DNA of 64,000 nt from NCBI GenBank assembly GCA_049324695.1, contig JBMOMJ010000056.1:1-64000 (forward strand), given 5' to 3'. Shown here piece by piece: positions 1-8,321 of the stretch. The first letter of the stretch is position 1; every line of letters begins with the position of its first letter. Below the pieces are notes generated by a model. That model had not been told where the DNA came from. It was given only the letters and a program-made list of their open reading frames with translations, and ran no database searches. The DNA is from PMG-095 sp049324695. Lineage in GTDB: Bacteria; Myxococcota_A; Polyangia; Polyangiales; Polyangiaceae. The translations under genes and the position numbers were made by a program.

Positions 1-112
1 TGCGTCTCGCCGAGATTGCGTCTCGCCGAGATTGCGTCTCGCCGAAGATGTGTCTCGCCGAAGATGCGTCTCGCCGAGATTGCGTCTCGCCGAGAATGCG
101 TCTCGCCGAAGA
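1..112. repeat. 16-bp tandem repeat, 7 copies
   Basis: Seven head-to-tail 16-bp units of the form TGCGTCTCGCCGAGAT start at the first base of the window and stop at 112. Copies differ only at the third base (C or T) and in the last four bases (GAGAT, GAGAA or GAAGA endings). Because 16 is not a multiple of three, any open frame through it is fortuitous. The array probably extends left of the window. The 113-256 stretch after it shows nothing recognisable. Confidence 0.93.
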
Positions 113-256
113 TGTGATGGTGTGCCGTCGGGCAAGAGCAAGTTCGCTCTTTCGGATAACTCCCTTCGATCTCGGGAGGCGTGCAGCGTGCAACGGCGGG
201 GGCCACCCAAAATCCCACGCGAATAGGAGCCTGCAACGGGTCTTCAGTGGGGCAGG

Positions 257-1171
257 TCAAAACAAGTGCGGAATTAGCTTCGCGAGCGCCTCTGGATTGC
301 CTGCGCCGCCTTGAATTCTGGGAAGCTTGCGGATGGGCAGAGCCAACTTCGTGAGGCGTTCCAAGCTTTCGCGTTGAGTGCGTTCGGCTAGGGCGCGGCG
401 TGCGGCGGCGCCGAGGGCAGCGTCTTCGGCGGTTGCGTTGGCGTAAACGAAGGGTTCGAGAGCGCGGCCTTCGGTTTCGCTGAAGAGTTGGTCGAGGCAG
501 GCGTTGGCGATGACTTCGACGATGGGGAGTGCGAGTTCGTTGCGAACGGCGTCGGCGAGCTCGAGTGTTTCGTTGGTGGGCATTTCTTCGGGCAGGGTCG
601 CGAGCACGACGCCGCTCGAGTTGGGATCGCGCAGAAAGGTGATGGCGCGCTCGGCGTCGGTGCGAAGGCGTCCGGGGGGCGCCGCGGAAAGAATGACTTT
701 GGGTACACGCAGCATGTCCAGGCTGTGGCCAGTCGCCGGTGCGTCGAAGACGACGACGTCGAAGCGGTGGGAGCCGTTCGGAAGAGTTTCGATGGCGTGG
801 TACCAGGCCTTGCCGAGCAGCGCCCATTCCTTCAAGCCGGGCGCACCGTTGAAGAGGCCGGAGACGTACTTGTTGTCGAAGAGGGCGTTGACGACGGTGT
901 GGCTGTGGAGAACTAGGGTGCCGTATTCGCGCAGCGCAACCTCGGGGGTGAGCAGCACGCCCCAGAGATTCGGGGCAAGCGGCTCGATGCTGGTCGAGAG
1001 GCGCGGGCCACCGAGTAACGTGGATAAGCCTTCCTTGGCTCCGCTGGTGGTGAGCAGCACACGTTTGCCGCGCTCGGCGAGGCCACGCGCGATGGCGGCC
1101 GAGACGGTGGTCTTTCCCACGCCTCCTTTACCCGTCACGAAGAGAAAGCGGCGACGATCGAGAGGCAGCAT
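257..1171 (-). CDS. ArsA/GET3-family anion-transporting-type ATPase
   Basis: A 304-residue cytoplasmic P-loop ATPase of the ArsA/GET3 (SIMIBI) class. The deviant Walker A motif GKGGVGKTT lies at residues 14-22 and a FDAPATGHSLDM stretch matches the family's D-P-A-T-G-H signature. It has one ATPase domain, about half of arsenite pump ArsA. In myxobacteria such proteins often occur as tandem pairs of unknown role; a partner could lie left of the window, but the bases to the left here are repeat. No arsenic gene is nearby, so arsenite transport should not be assumed. It is divergent from the lipoprotein at 1248. Confidence 0.82.
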   Translation of the reverse strand: MLPLDRRRFLFVTGKGGVGKTTVSAAIARGLAERGKRVLLTTSGAKEGLSTLLGGPRLSTSIEPLAPNLWGVLLTPEVALREYGTLVLHSHTVVNALFDNKYVSGLFNGAPGLKEWALLGKAWYHAIETLPNGSHRFDVVVFDAPATGHSLDMLRVPKVILSAAPPGRLRTDAERAITFLRDPNSSGVVLATLPEEMPTNETLELADAVRNELALPIVEVIANACLDQLFSETEGRALEPFVYANATAEDAALGAAARRALAERTQRESLERLTKLALPIRKLPRIQGGAGNPEALAKLIPHLF

Positions 1172-1247
1172 CGGGAACGGGCAGGGTCGGCAGGGTGACG
1201 CAACACCAAGCTGCGTGGTACATGTCCCGCCCGGCTGCGGAGGTCAA

Positions 1248-1934
1248 ATGCGTCGCTGTTCGAGCTGGTCCTTCTCGATTGCCTCGGTTCTTGTAGTGCT
1301 CGCCTGCAATAAGTCGAAACCCAGCGCGAAACCCGCCGCGCCGGTCGCTTCCGCATCGGCCAGCGCGAGCGCACGGTTGCCGCCGCCGAAGCGGCACAAT
1401 TGGCCAATGCCATCCGGCCCGATGTTAGCCGTGCTCGCCGGCCAAGGGGTGGGGCCAATTCGCATCGGCGCCACGGTTGCGACGATCGAGCGCTTGATGG
1501 AGCTGCCGTGCGAAGTGAAGACGGCCGAGCTGTGTCGTTACGTGGCGCGCGGCGTCGAGTTCAACCTCGAGGGTGGTGTGACCAAGACCATCTACGTGCA
1601 ACGCGCAGGGCGACCGACGAAGGACGCGCAGGGCAACGACACCGAGTTTGGATTTTTCAAGGGCGGTATTCCACCGGATTTGCGGCTGGGAATGGTGCCG
1701 AAAGCCATTCAGGAATACCTAGGCGAGCCGAAGCGCATCGAACGCAGCGGCGCGACCGGTACAGCCAACAAGGTAGAGACGCACTACTACGAAGGCATGA
1801 CGCTCGAGTACGACCGCATCGAGAACGGCAACTTGGTGTTGAGCGCCATCTTGCTGTTCAAGCCGGACGTTGCGGCGACGCCGAGCGCCAGCGTGAGACC
1901 GCTGCCGGTGAAGGCGACGCCTAAAGCGCCATGA
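1248..1934 (+). CDS. lipoprotein of unknown function
   Basis: A 228-residue protein. The ATG at 1248 is chosen because GGAGG sits 4 bases upstream and a lipoprotein signal follows at once, with lipobox LVVLAC (Cys20). The open frame continues far upstream of this ATG, but that part is antisense to the ArsA-type gene and is rejected. A low-complexity Ala/Ser/Pro linker follows Cys20, then a compact domain of about 150 residues with an aromatic core and no motif I recognise. It is likely anchored in the envelope. It converges on the gene ending at 1938 with 3 bases between. Confidence 0.75.
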   Translation: MRRCSSWSFSIASVLVVLACNKSKPSAKPAAPVASASASASARLPPPKRHNWPMPSGPMLAVLAGQGVGPIRIGATVATIERLMELPCEVKTAELCRYVARGVEFNLEGGVTKTIYVQRAGRPTKDAQGNDTEFGFFKGGIPPDLRLGMVPKAIQEYLGEPKRIERSGATGTANKVETHYYEGMTLEYDRIENGNLVLSAILLFKPDVAATPSASVRPLPVKATPKAP

Positions 1935-1937
1935 ATC

Positions 1938-2456
1938 TCAGCTCGAGCGCACGCGACGGCGCTCTTGAATCATGTGCTGCGTGATGATCTTTTGAGCGTC
2001 TGCTGGCTCGACCAAGGTCCACACGTCGTGTTCGCTGCGCGCGCCGGCCACTTCCAGCAAGATGTCGGCAGCGCGTTCGGCGGGAAGTGCATCGCGGTGC
2101 CTGCCCGGTAGCTCCACGACGGCGGTGCGCGCACGCAAGCCTTCGAGCGTTTTCAGGATGCGCTCGAGCACCGCGCGAAAGGTGAGCTCGCCGAACTCGG
2201 TCGATTTACCGAGCCCGAACAGGAGCACCTTGTCGAAGGGCAACTTGGGTTTGCCAGGCACCAGCAACACTTCGCCGATGGCACCCGTCGCGAAACCCGA
2301 CTTGATCAAGCGCGAGACGCGGCCGCCCAAACGCCAGTCAACCAGCCCAGCGACACCGTGTGGCGGGCGTTCGTCGCTGTGCAGACCTGCCACCAGCACT
2401 TCGGTGCCGGACAAGTCCAACTTGCGAAGCGATGGTTGCGTGAAACGAAGGTCCAC
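1938..2456 (-). CDS. stand-alone M17 leucyl-aminopeptidase N-terminal domain protein
   Basis: A 172-residue protein resembling the N-terminal macro-like domain of M17 leucyl aminopeptidases (an EVLVAG strand near the start and a VLLFGLGK segment). M17 enzymes are about 480-500 residues with a C-terminal domain binding two metals. That domain is absent, and the reading frame ends cleanly rather than decaying. The protein therefore cannot be a peptidase; a binding or regulatory role is inference. It is the last gene of the rib-nusB operon, starting 9 bases after nusB stops. Confidence 0.65.
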   Translation of the reverse strand: MDLRFTQPSLRKLDLSGTEVLVAGLHSDERPPHGVAGLVDWRLGGRVSRLIKSGFATGAIGEVLLVPGKPKLPFDKVLLFGLGKSTEFGELTFRAVLERILKTLEGLRARTAVVELPGRHRDALPAERAADILLEVAGARSEHDVWTLVEPADAQKIITQHMIQERRRVRSS

Positions 2457-2465
2457 GCTGCGTTC

Positions 2466-2906
2466 TCACTCGGATTGGTTGGGGGTAGAGGCTTCGTCTT
2501 GCCGCCCGCAATCGTCAGCAATGCGATCGAGCACGCCGTTCACGAAGCTGCCGCTCTCCTCGGTTCCGTAGCGCTTCGCAATTTCCACCGCTTCGTCCAG
2601 GATCACGGCGCGCGGCACGTCCTGACGGTGCTCGAGCTCCCAGGCGCCGAGGCGCAGCACATTGCGATCGACGCGTGTCATGCGTTCGAGCCGCCAATTC
2701 TTGCTGGCGGAGCGGATGCGCGTGTCGGTCGCTTCCAAGTCGCGCGCGATGCCGCGCACGAGCTCATCCGCGTACGCGCGACCCTCGGCGTCACCGGGGG
2801 TTTCGCGCCAGTAATCGCTGATCACGCTGTCCGCCGATGCGCCCGACGCGTCCAGCGCAAACAACATTTGCAGAGCCGCCTCGCGAGCGGTCGAGCGCGC
2901 GCCCAT
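2466..2906 (-). CDS. nusB: transcription antitermination factor NusB
   Basis: A 146-residue NusB, the usual length. The N-terminal pattern R-x-x-A-L-Q-M-L-F-A-L-D and the later region with DEAVEIAKRYG and FVNGVLDRI are family hallmarks. NusB with NusE binds boxA RNA in rRNA antitermination. It starts 3 bases after ribH stops, and ribH-nusB adjacency is conserved in many bacteria. The C-terminal tail beyond the NusB fold is short and polar. Confidence 0.95.
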   Translation of the reverse strand: MGARSTAREAALQMLFALDASGASADSVISDYWRETPGDAEGRAYADELVRGIARDLEATDTRIRSASKNWRLERMTRVDRNVLRLGAWELEHRQDVPRAVILDEAVEIAKRYGTEESGSFVNGVLDRIADDCGRQDEASTPNQSE

Positions 2907-2909
2907 GGC

Positions 2910-3407
2910 TCAGTAGCCTGCGTCGCCGAGCGCACGCCCGAGCGACACCATTTCGACAGCGACGAGCGCCGCGTCGAAACCCTTGTTGCCCGCCTTGGTA
3001 CCCGCCCTCTCCACGGCTTGCTCGATGGTGTCCGTGGTCAACACGCCGAACACGACCGGAACCGAACTCGCGGCGGCTGCCTGCGCGACACCCTTGGCAG
3101 CTTCACCAGCGACGTAGTCGAAGTGCGCCGTGGCTCCCCGAATCACGGCACCGAGCGCGATCACGGCGTCGAACTTCTTGCTCTTGGCGAGGCGCGCACA
3201 CACGATGGGTGTCTCCCACGCGCCCGGCACACGCACGATCGTGATGCGACTGGGATCGGCGCCGTGACGGCGCAACCCATCGAGCGCGCCTTCGACCAAG
3301 CGCTCCACGATGAAGGCGTTGAAACGCGAGGCGACGATGGCAAACCGCGCGCCATCGGGCACGCTAAAGGTTCCTTCGATCACCTCGACCTGAGAGCTAT
3401 CTGCCAT
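2910..3407 (-). CDS. ribH: 6,7-dimethyl-8-ribityllumazine synthase
   Basis: A 165-residue lumazine synthase. It condenses 3,4-dihydroxy-2-butanone 4-phosphate with the ribityl-aminouracil intermediate in the penultimate riboflavin step and usually forms hollow oligomeric shells. Visible motifs are SRFN near residue 28, VPGAWE, and the catalytic His context GATAHFDYV, followed by PVVFGVLTT. It is the third gene of the ribE-ribBA-ribH-nusB operon, 63 bases after ribBA. Confidence 0.96.
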   Translation of the reverse strand: MADSSQVEVIEGTFSVPDGARFAIVASRFNAFIVERLVEGALDGLRRHGADPSRITIVRVPGAWETPIVCARLAKSKKFDAVIALGAVIRGATAHFDYVAGEAAKGVAQAAAASSVPVVFGVLTTDTIEQAVERAGTKAGNKGFDAALVAVEMVSLGRALGDAGY

Positions 3408-3470
3408 GGGGTGCCTTGCTGACGGCTGCCGGTTCTATCACATCCCCGGGCAGCGGCATTCTCAGCGATT

Positions 3471-4676
3471 TCAGCCGGAACTAGCGCTGCCGAGCGCTAT
3501 CGACTCGACCAAATCGAGACCGTAGCCCTGAATGCCGGCGATCTTCTTCGGATTATTGGTGAGCAGGCGCAGCTTGCGCACGCCGAGCGCCCGCAGCACC
3601 TGCGCGCCGAGACCGTATTCGCGCAGAGTGCCCGCGTGTGGCCGACCGCGCGTGGAAGCAGGACCGTGTGCAGGAGCGCTGTGCGCTTCGCGCGCGAGCA
3701 GCTGAGACAGCTCGGCAGAGAGCTCCATGCGCGGCGGCAAATACACGACCACACCGCGCCCCGCCTTTTCGATGGCGTCGATGGCTTCGGTCAGGTTGCG
3801 TCCACCTTCGGTGGCAGCGGAGCTGAACACGTCGCCGATGATCGAACCCGAGTGCATGCGACACAGCACCGGCTCGTCTCCGTGAAGGTCGCCCTTGCTG
3901 CACGCCAGAATCTGACGCTTGTCGAGCAAGGTCTCGAACACGACGCAGTGCCACGGGCTCGCGGTGCGATCGAGTACAATCTCACCTTCCGAAACACGCT
4001 CGACTTGGCGCTCCGTCTGCAAGCGGTACGCGATCAAATCCGCGATGGTGAGGATGCGCAGCTGGTGCTTCTCCGCGAAGCGCTCCAGATCCGGCATGCG
4101 CGCCATGGTGCCGTCGTCGTTGATGATCTCGCACACGACGCCCGCGGGATTTAGCCCTGCCAAACGAGCCAAGTCGACGGAGCCCTCGGTTTGACCGGCG
4201 CGCACCAGAACGCCGCCCTGGCGCGCCACGAGCGGAAAGGTGTGCCCCGGCACGACCACGTCGGTCGGCTCGGCTTTGGGATTCGAAGCGACGCGAATGG
4301 TATGCGCGCGATCGGACGCGCTGATGCCGGTGGTCACGCCTTCACTGGCTTCCACGCTGACCGTGAACGCCGTTCCGAGCCGCGGACCACTGCGCCCCGG
4401 CGCGCTCATCATCGGCAGCTCGAGCCGCTCGACCTGCTCTTCGGTGAGCGTCAGGCAGATTAAGCCGCGCCCGTGGATGCACATGAAGTTGATGGCTTCC
4501 GGTGTGACGGCATCCGCGGCCAAACACAGGTCGCCCTCGTTTTCGCGATCCTCGTCATCCACCAGGATGATCATCTTGCCGGCGCGAATGTCTTCGATGG
4601 CCGCCTGCACGCGGCGTAGCGGCTCGGGACCGATGTCGAGCGGGCGCACCGCTTCGAACGTAGAACTTTTGCTCAT
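3471..4676 (-). CDS. ribBA: RibBA: DHBP synthase with degenerate GTP cyclohydrolase II domain
   Basis: A 401-residue protein. The ATG at 4676 is chosen because it overlaps the ribE stop as ATGA (coupling) and begins just before the DHBP synthase domain; the upstream extension is antisense noise. The N-terminal domain (about residues 15-220) has DDEDRENEGD and the later HTFPL and QTEGSVDL motifs of an active dihydroxybutanone-phosphate synthase. The C-terminal domain has the GTP cyclohydrolase II fold (RLLTNNPKKI), but the zinc-cysteine motif HSECLTGD...CDCG is HSGSIIGD...TEGG here and the catalytic QEGRGIGL loop is missing. It is probably DHBP synthase only, as in RibBX-type proteins. Confidence 0.92.
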   Translation of the reverse strand: MSKSSTFEAVRPLDIGPEPLRRVQAAIEDIRAGKMIILVDDEDRENEGDLCLAADAVTPEAINFMCIHGRGLICLTLTEEQVERLELPMMSAPGRSGPRLGTAFTVSVEASEGVTTGISASDRAHTIRVASNPKAEPTDVVVPGHTFPLVARQGGVLVRAGQTEGSVDLARLAGLNPAGVVCEIINDDGTMARMPDLERFAEKHQLRILTIADLIAYRLQTERQVERVSEGEIVLDRTASPWHCVVFETLLDKRQILACSKGDLHGDEPVLCRMHSGSIIGDVFSSAATEGGRNLTEAIDAIEKAGRGVVVYLPPRMELSAELSQLLAREAHSAPAHGPASTRGRPHAGTLREYGLGAQVLRALGVRKLRLLTNNPKKIAGIQGYGLDLVESIALGSASSG

Positions 4677-5329
4677 ACCTTTGGCTCGCCTAGATACCCG
4701 GCGCGCGCGAGGGCTTGCTCGAGCCCGCCGGACGACTCGCTTCCACTCGTGGACTCGAGCCAGTGCACCGCATAGCGCGCCAAGAGGTCGACTTCTAGGT
4801 TCAACTCGCGGCCGCGCTGAACACCCTGCAAAGTCGTGCGCTGCAGCGTCTCGGGAATCAACATCACCTCGAATGTCCCGCTCTGAGTCGCGTTGACCGT
4901 GAGCGACACACCGTCCAGGCAAATGGAGCCTTTGGGAGCGATGAAGCGCTGCAACGATTTCGGCGGCTTCACGACGACGCGCAGGGCTTCACCCACCGGT
5001 TCGCTGTGCTCGACCAGCGCGACCCCATCCACGTGCCCCTGAACTAGGTGGCCACCCAAGCGATCTCCGAGCGCCAAAGCGCGCTCCAAGTTCACGCGTG
5101 CGCCATTTGCGAGGCGCCCGAGCGTGGTTTTATCGACGGTCTCGGCCGATACGTCGGCTTCGAAGCCGCTCTTAGTGGTCGCCGCAACGGTGAGGCAAAC
5201 GCCGCTCACAGCCACGGATTCGCCCAGCGTGAGTGCGCCGAGGTCGGCAGTGAGGCTCATGCGAAAGCCAGGGCCGCGCGCGACACGCGCCGCAATCACA
5301 CCGGTCGACTGAACTAGGCCGCTGAACAT
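4673..5329 (-). CDS. ribE: riboflavin synthase, alpha subunit
   Basis: A 218-residue riboflavin synthase, which dismutates two lumazine molecules to riboflavin plus the pyrimidine precursor. It starts with the near-invariant MFSGLVQ, and two homologous lumazine-binding repeats follow (about 1-95 and 96-195), the second containing GHLVQGHVDG. It is first in the riboflavin operon; its TGA overlaps the ribBA ATG. The 60-base gap to the divergent gene at 5390 is too short for an FMN riboswitch and none of its conserved blocks is visible. Confidence 0.95.
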   Translation of the reverse strand: MFSGLVQSTGVIAARVARGPGFRMSLTADLGALTLGESVAVSGVCLTVAATTKSGFEADVSAETVDKTTLGRLANGARVNLERALALGDRLGGHLVQGHVDGVALVEHSEPVGEALRVVVKPPKSLQRFIAPKGSICLDGVSLTVNATQSGTFEVMLIPETLQRTTLQGVQRGRELNLEVDLLARYAVHWLESTSGSESSGGLEQALARAGYLGEPKV

Positions 5330-5389
5330 GCGAGCGTCTTAGCACGCCGAGCGCTTGCGGCTCGCGGGCAGGGCCTGCATGATCGGGCG

Positions 5390-5998
5390 GTGATCGCAGC
5401 TTCAGGCGGTTTTCGGCGAGTCGCGACAGCGCTGCGCGCGGTTTGCCTGCTGAGCGGCATCGCACTCGCCAGCGCGCTCGCGAGCAGCTGCGGACCCAGT
5501 GTGCAATCGATCTACGAAGGGGACGTTCGCTTCGAGCACTGCTACCGGCTCGATCTCGATTTGAACATTGCTCCCTCACACCGCGAAGCGTGTTGGAAGC
5601 AGTGGCTCACTTCCTACACGTACGGTCAGCCGCGCGATCGCATCGAGTACGCGCGGCGACGCGTGCGCGCCTTCGGGAGCGGCGACGTGACGCGGCCATC
5701 GTTGGATAGTGGAACGCAAGCGCGCAGCGAGCGGCGCCAATTCTATTTAGTGGTTCCCGAGCCCACGAGCGCTCACGCCTCGCCACCTCCGCTCGCAACG
5801 GTGATCCCCCCGAGCGACAGCGCTGCACCGCCTGCGCCTGAACCGCCTCGCGCCCCCGCGGCCACGTGCGCCGCCGCGTGCGACTCGTCGTGGCGCAGCT
5901 GTGAGACAGCGTGTGCACCCGATGGCGGTGCGTCCGAAACCGCATGCAAGAGCTGCGTGCCGGACTACAAGCGCTGCATGAAGCGTTGCTTCGAGTAA
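5390..5998 (+). CDS. Cys-rich lipoprotein of unknown function
   Basis: A 202-residue protein starting at GTG; no in-frame ATG precedes the signal. The signal segment ends in ALASSC, a lipobox with Cys34. A charged domain follows, then a Pro/Ala-rich linker (about 125-157), then a C-terminal module with eight cysteines in CxxxC and CxxC spacings, suggesting disulfides or metal binding in the envelope. Its TAA abuts the alanine racemase ATG at 5999, so the two are probably cotranscribed. The function is not recognised. Confidence 0.7.
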   Translation: MIAASGGFRRVATALRAVCLLSGIALASALASSCGPSVQSIYEGDVRFEHCYRLDLDLNIAPSHREACWKQWLTSYTYGQPRDRIEYARRRVRAFGSGDVTRPSLDSGTQARSERRQFYLVVPEPTSAHASPPPLATVIPPSDSAAPPAPEPPRAPAATCAAACDSSWRSCETACAPDGGASETACKSCVPDYKRCMKRCFE

Positions 5999-7366
5999 AT
6001 GAGGCAAAACGGCGCTCGCGAGGAGTTACCGCTCGGCTCGAATCCCACACCTGCGGAGGATGCTGTCCGCGAAATGCCCGGCTACAAAGTTGACGGGCGC
6101 ATGGCATCGGAGCTACGTCCGAAACGCACGATGACGGTTCAGCGCCCTGCATTCGATGCTCCCGCGGCGCTCGCCGGCGCGCCCGCGCTCGCAACACCCT
6201 TGCCGCGCGTGCTTCGCCCACAGCGAGCCCTGCCCTCGGAAGCGGTGCGTCCGACGCGCGCCGAGGTGAATCTGGCGAACCTGCGCCACAACCTGCGCGT
6301 CATGCAGCGTGCGGCGGCGGGTGCCCCGGTTTGGGCGGTGCTGAAGGCCGATGGTTACGGCCACGGCTCGAAAGCCGTCGCGCGCACGTTGGAGCGAGCG
6401 GGCGCGAGCGGCGTCTGTGTTGCGTTGCTCGAAGAAGCCATCGAGCTGCGCGAAGCCGGAATTCGCCTGCCCATTCTCGTCATGGGTGGCTACTACGGCC
6501 GCGCCTGGGGCGAGCTGTTGCGCCACGATCTCACGCCTGTCGTGCACGAGCCCTCGCAGCTCGACGCGCTGGCGGAAGAGGTGCGCTTCTCTGGCTCGGA
6601 GCCGCTCCGCATTCACGTCAAGGTCGACACCGGCATGGCGCGCCTCGGCATTGCACCGAGCGAAGTGGCGAGCATGGCGGAACTCCTGAAAGCCCGCCCG
6701 GAGCTCGTGCTCGAAGGCTTGATGACGCACTTCGCGAGCGCCGATTTGGGTGACCAAGCCTCGATCGACGATCAACTCGACAAGCTCGACGCCGCCGAGA
6801 AGGTGCTGAAGCAGCACGGCGTCGCGCCGAAAGTGCGTCACGCCGCGAACTCGGCTGCGGTGTTGGCAAGCCCGCGCGCTCGTCTGGATCTGGTGCGCCC
6901 TGGCATTGCGTTGTTTGGCGTCGAACCGCGACCGGGTTCATGCCCCGATTTGCGCCCGGTCATGTGCGTGCGCACCGAAGTCGTCGCGCTGCGCGATCTG
7001 CAGCCCGGCATGCCCGTCGGCTACGGCGCAACCTTCCACACTGCGCGCCCGAGCCGCATTGCGACGATTCCGATGGGCTACGCCGATGGGCTCAGCCGTG
7101 GCCTCTCGAACCGCGGCCACGTCCTCGTGCGCGGACAGCGTGCTCCCATCGTTGGCACCGTCAGCATGGACATGACGATGCTCGATGTCACCGACATTCC
7201 CGAAGTACGCGTGGGCGACGAGTGCGTCGTGCTCGGTTCGCAAAAGGGTCCCAACGGCGAGCTGCGCATCACCGCCGAAGAGCTCTCGCGCGAGCTCGGC
7301 ACGATTCCGTGGGAAGTGCTCACCAGCATCTCGCGCCGCGTGCCACGCTTCTACCGCGAACCCTGA
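5999..7366 (+). CDS. alr: alanine racemase with N-terminal extension
   Basis: A PLP enzyme making D-alanine for peptidoglycan. The PLP lysine is in WAVLKADGYGHG (Lys116 from the first ATG), the second catalytic base in PVGYGATF, and MGYADG and GTVSMDM follow. The enzyme core starts near residue 84, so the 455-residue frame carries about 80 extra residues rich in Ala and Pro compared with the usual 360-380. Internal ATGs at 6074 and 6101 could be the true start. The first ATG directly follows the upstream TAA, and no ribosome site is seen. Confidence 0.93.
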   Translation: MRQNGAREELPLGSNPTPAEDAVREMPGYKVDGRMASELRPKRTMTVQRPAFDAPAALAGAPALATPLPRVLRPQRALPSEAVRPTRAEVNLANLRHNLRVMQRAAAGAPVWAVLKADGYGHGSKAVARTLERAGASGVCVALLEEAIELREAGIRLPILVMGGYYGRAWGELLRHDLTPVVHEPSQLDALAEEVRFSGSEPLRIHVKVDTGMARLGIAPSEVASMAELLKARPELVLEGLMTHFASADLGDQASIDDQLDKLDAAEKVLKQHGVAPKVRHAANSAAVLASPRARLDLVRPGIALFGVEPRPGSCPDLRPVMCVRTEVVALRDLQPGMPVGYGATFHTARPSRIATIPMGYADGLSRGLSNRGHVLVRGQRAPIVGTVSMDMTMLDVTDIPEVRVGDECVVLGSQKGPNGELRITAEELSRELGTIPWEVLTSISRRVPRFYREP

Positions 7367-7410
7367 GGGACTGATTCGCCGGGCGCGCGCTCGGCTGGTA
7401 TGGTCGAGCC

Positions 7411-8190
7411 ATGCGCTGGCTTAGGGTGGTCGGGTCGTGTGCGTGCTTGCTCGCACTAGCGCCGCCGGCGCGTGGCGAGGAGAAAGTCGACGTTGCGTTT
7501 CCGCTCGGCTTGCGCGCGCGGCACGTCGAGTCCAGCGCCGCAAGCAGCTTCGAGCTGGGCGTAGCAGCCACCGTAACAGGCGCCGGCAATGGTTACAGCG
7601 GCGTGGTCGACTGCATCGCGAGCATTGGCAGTGACGGCTCGCGGCTCACGGGAACCTTTGCGTACACGCTCACCTACGGCGTGCTTCTAGGGGAAGACTC
7701 GCAGGGTCTCGCGCTGCGCTTCGGCGCAGACATTCTGGTGGATTCCTTAGGCTCGCTGCGTGCTTCGCACCTGTCGCTGCCCCTGGTGCAGACAGGTTAC
7801 GCCTACAGCGACTCGACCTTTTTAATCGACGTTGGGATTCAGTCCGCTCCGATTCTGGCCGGGCGCATGCGCCAGGACGACGCTGCGCGCTACATGGGTT
7901 TGGGTGCCAAGGCGGGTCCCTACCTAGCCGTCATGCTGCCCAACATCGGACTGAGCGCGCGGTTTACAGGAGACCACCTGGTTGCGAGCACGAGCGAGGG
8001 CGGCGCCAGCGATTGGGCGCGCGGGCTCGTGTGCGTGAGCTTCGGTTGGGTGGATGCATGCGCTGACGGTTTGGTCTCGCGTTTCGCACCCACCGACGAC
8101 GCCAAGGCGATCACTATGGGTTACGCGGGTGGCACTGTGGGCGTGGACTTCACGAGAATTGCCGGTGCGTTCGGCTACCAGCCTCGCTAG
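7411..8190 (+). CDS. exported protein, probable beta-rich envelope protein
   Basis: A 259-residue protein with a signal peptide of about 22 residues ending near PARG-EEK. The mature part alternates short hydrophobic stretches with Gly, Ser and Thr and many aromatic residues, as in outer-membrane or secreted beta proteins, but I do not recognise a family. Two cysteines (around VVDCIA and GLVCVS/VDACAD) may form disulfides. It starts 44 bases after alr; whether it shares its transcript is unclear. Confidence 0.65.
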   Translation: MRWLRVVGSCACLLALAPPARGEEKVDVAFPLGLRARHVESSAASSFELGVAATVTGAGNGYSGVVDCIASIGSDGSRLTGTFAYTLTYGVLLGEDSQGLALRFGADILVDSLGSLRASHLSLPLVQTGYAYSDSTFLIDVGIQSAPILAGRMRQDDAARYMGLGAKAGPYLAVMLPNIGLSARFTGDHLVASTSEGGASDWARGLVCVSFGWVDACADGLVSRFAPTDDAKAITMGYAGGTVGVDFTRIAGAFGYQPR

Positions 8191-8261
8191 CGCGAGCTGC
8201 GCATCACGCCGCGCGCGCTCGCGGCCGCGCTGCTGCAACGCTCGGGTTAGGCATTCTTCTT

Positions 8262-8277
8262 AACGTCAATCGACGTT
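8262..8277. promoter_or_regulatory. inverted repeat, candidate operator upstream of the pectate-lyase-like gene
   Basis: AACGTC-AATC-GACGTT is a perfect 6-bp dyad with a 4-base centre, 44 bases before the ATG at 8322. It sits in an AT-richer patch than its surroundings, a usual place for a repressor or activator site. No regulator gene is adjacent. This is a prediction from symmetry only. Confidence 0.35.
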
Positions 8278-8321
8278 TCGCAACGATTTACCGCGAGCGA
8301 GTTCGTGTATCGTCTTGCCCG

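Noticed and set aside
257..1171. Arsenite efflux pump ATPase
   Set aside because: Only one ATPase domain and no ars genes nearby, so a general ArsA/GET3-type call is safer.
504..1247. Long open frame extending the lipoprotein gene upstream on the plus strand
   Set aside because: It lies antisense to the ArsA-type gene, shows no protein features and precedes a clear ribosome site and lipoprotein signal at 1248.
2358..3422. 354-codon plus-strand open frame
   Set aside because: It runs antisense to nusB and ribH, both of which are certain, and reads as low-complexity His/Arg/Ala sequence.
5330..5389. Possible FMN riboswitch upstream of the riboflavin operon
   Set aside because: The gap is only 60 bases and lacks the conserved FMN-element blocks.
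6030..6060. tRNA-like T-loop string GGCTCGAATCCCA
   Set aside because: No acceptor, D or anticodon arms fold around it and it lies inside the alanine racemase reading frame.
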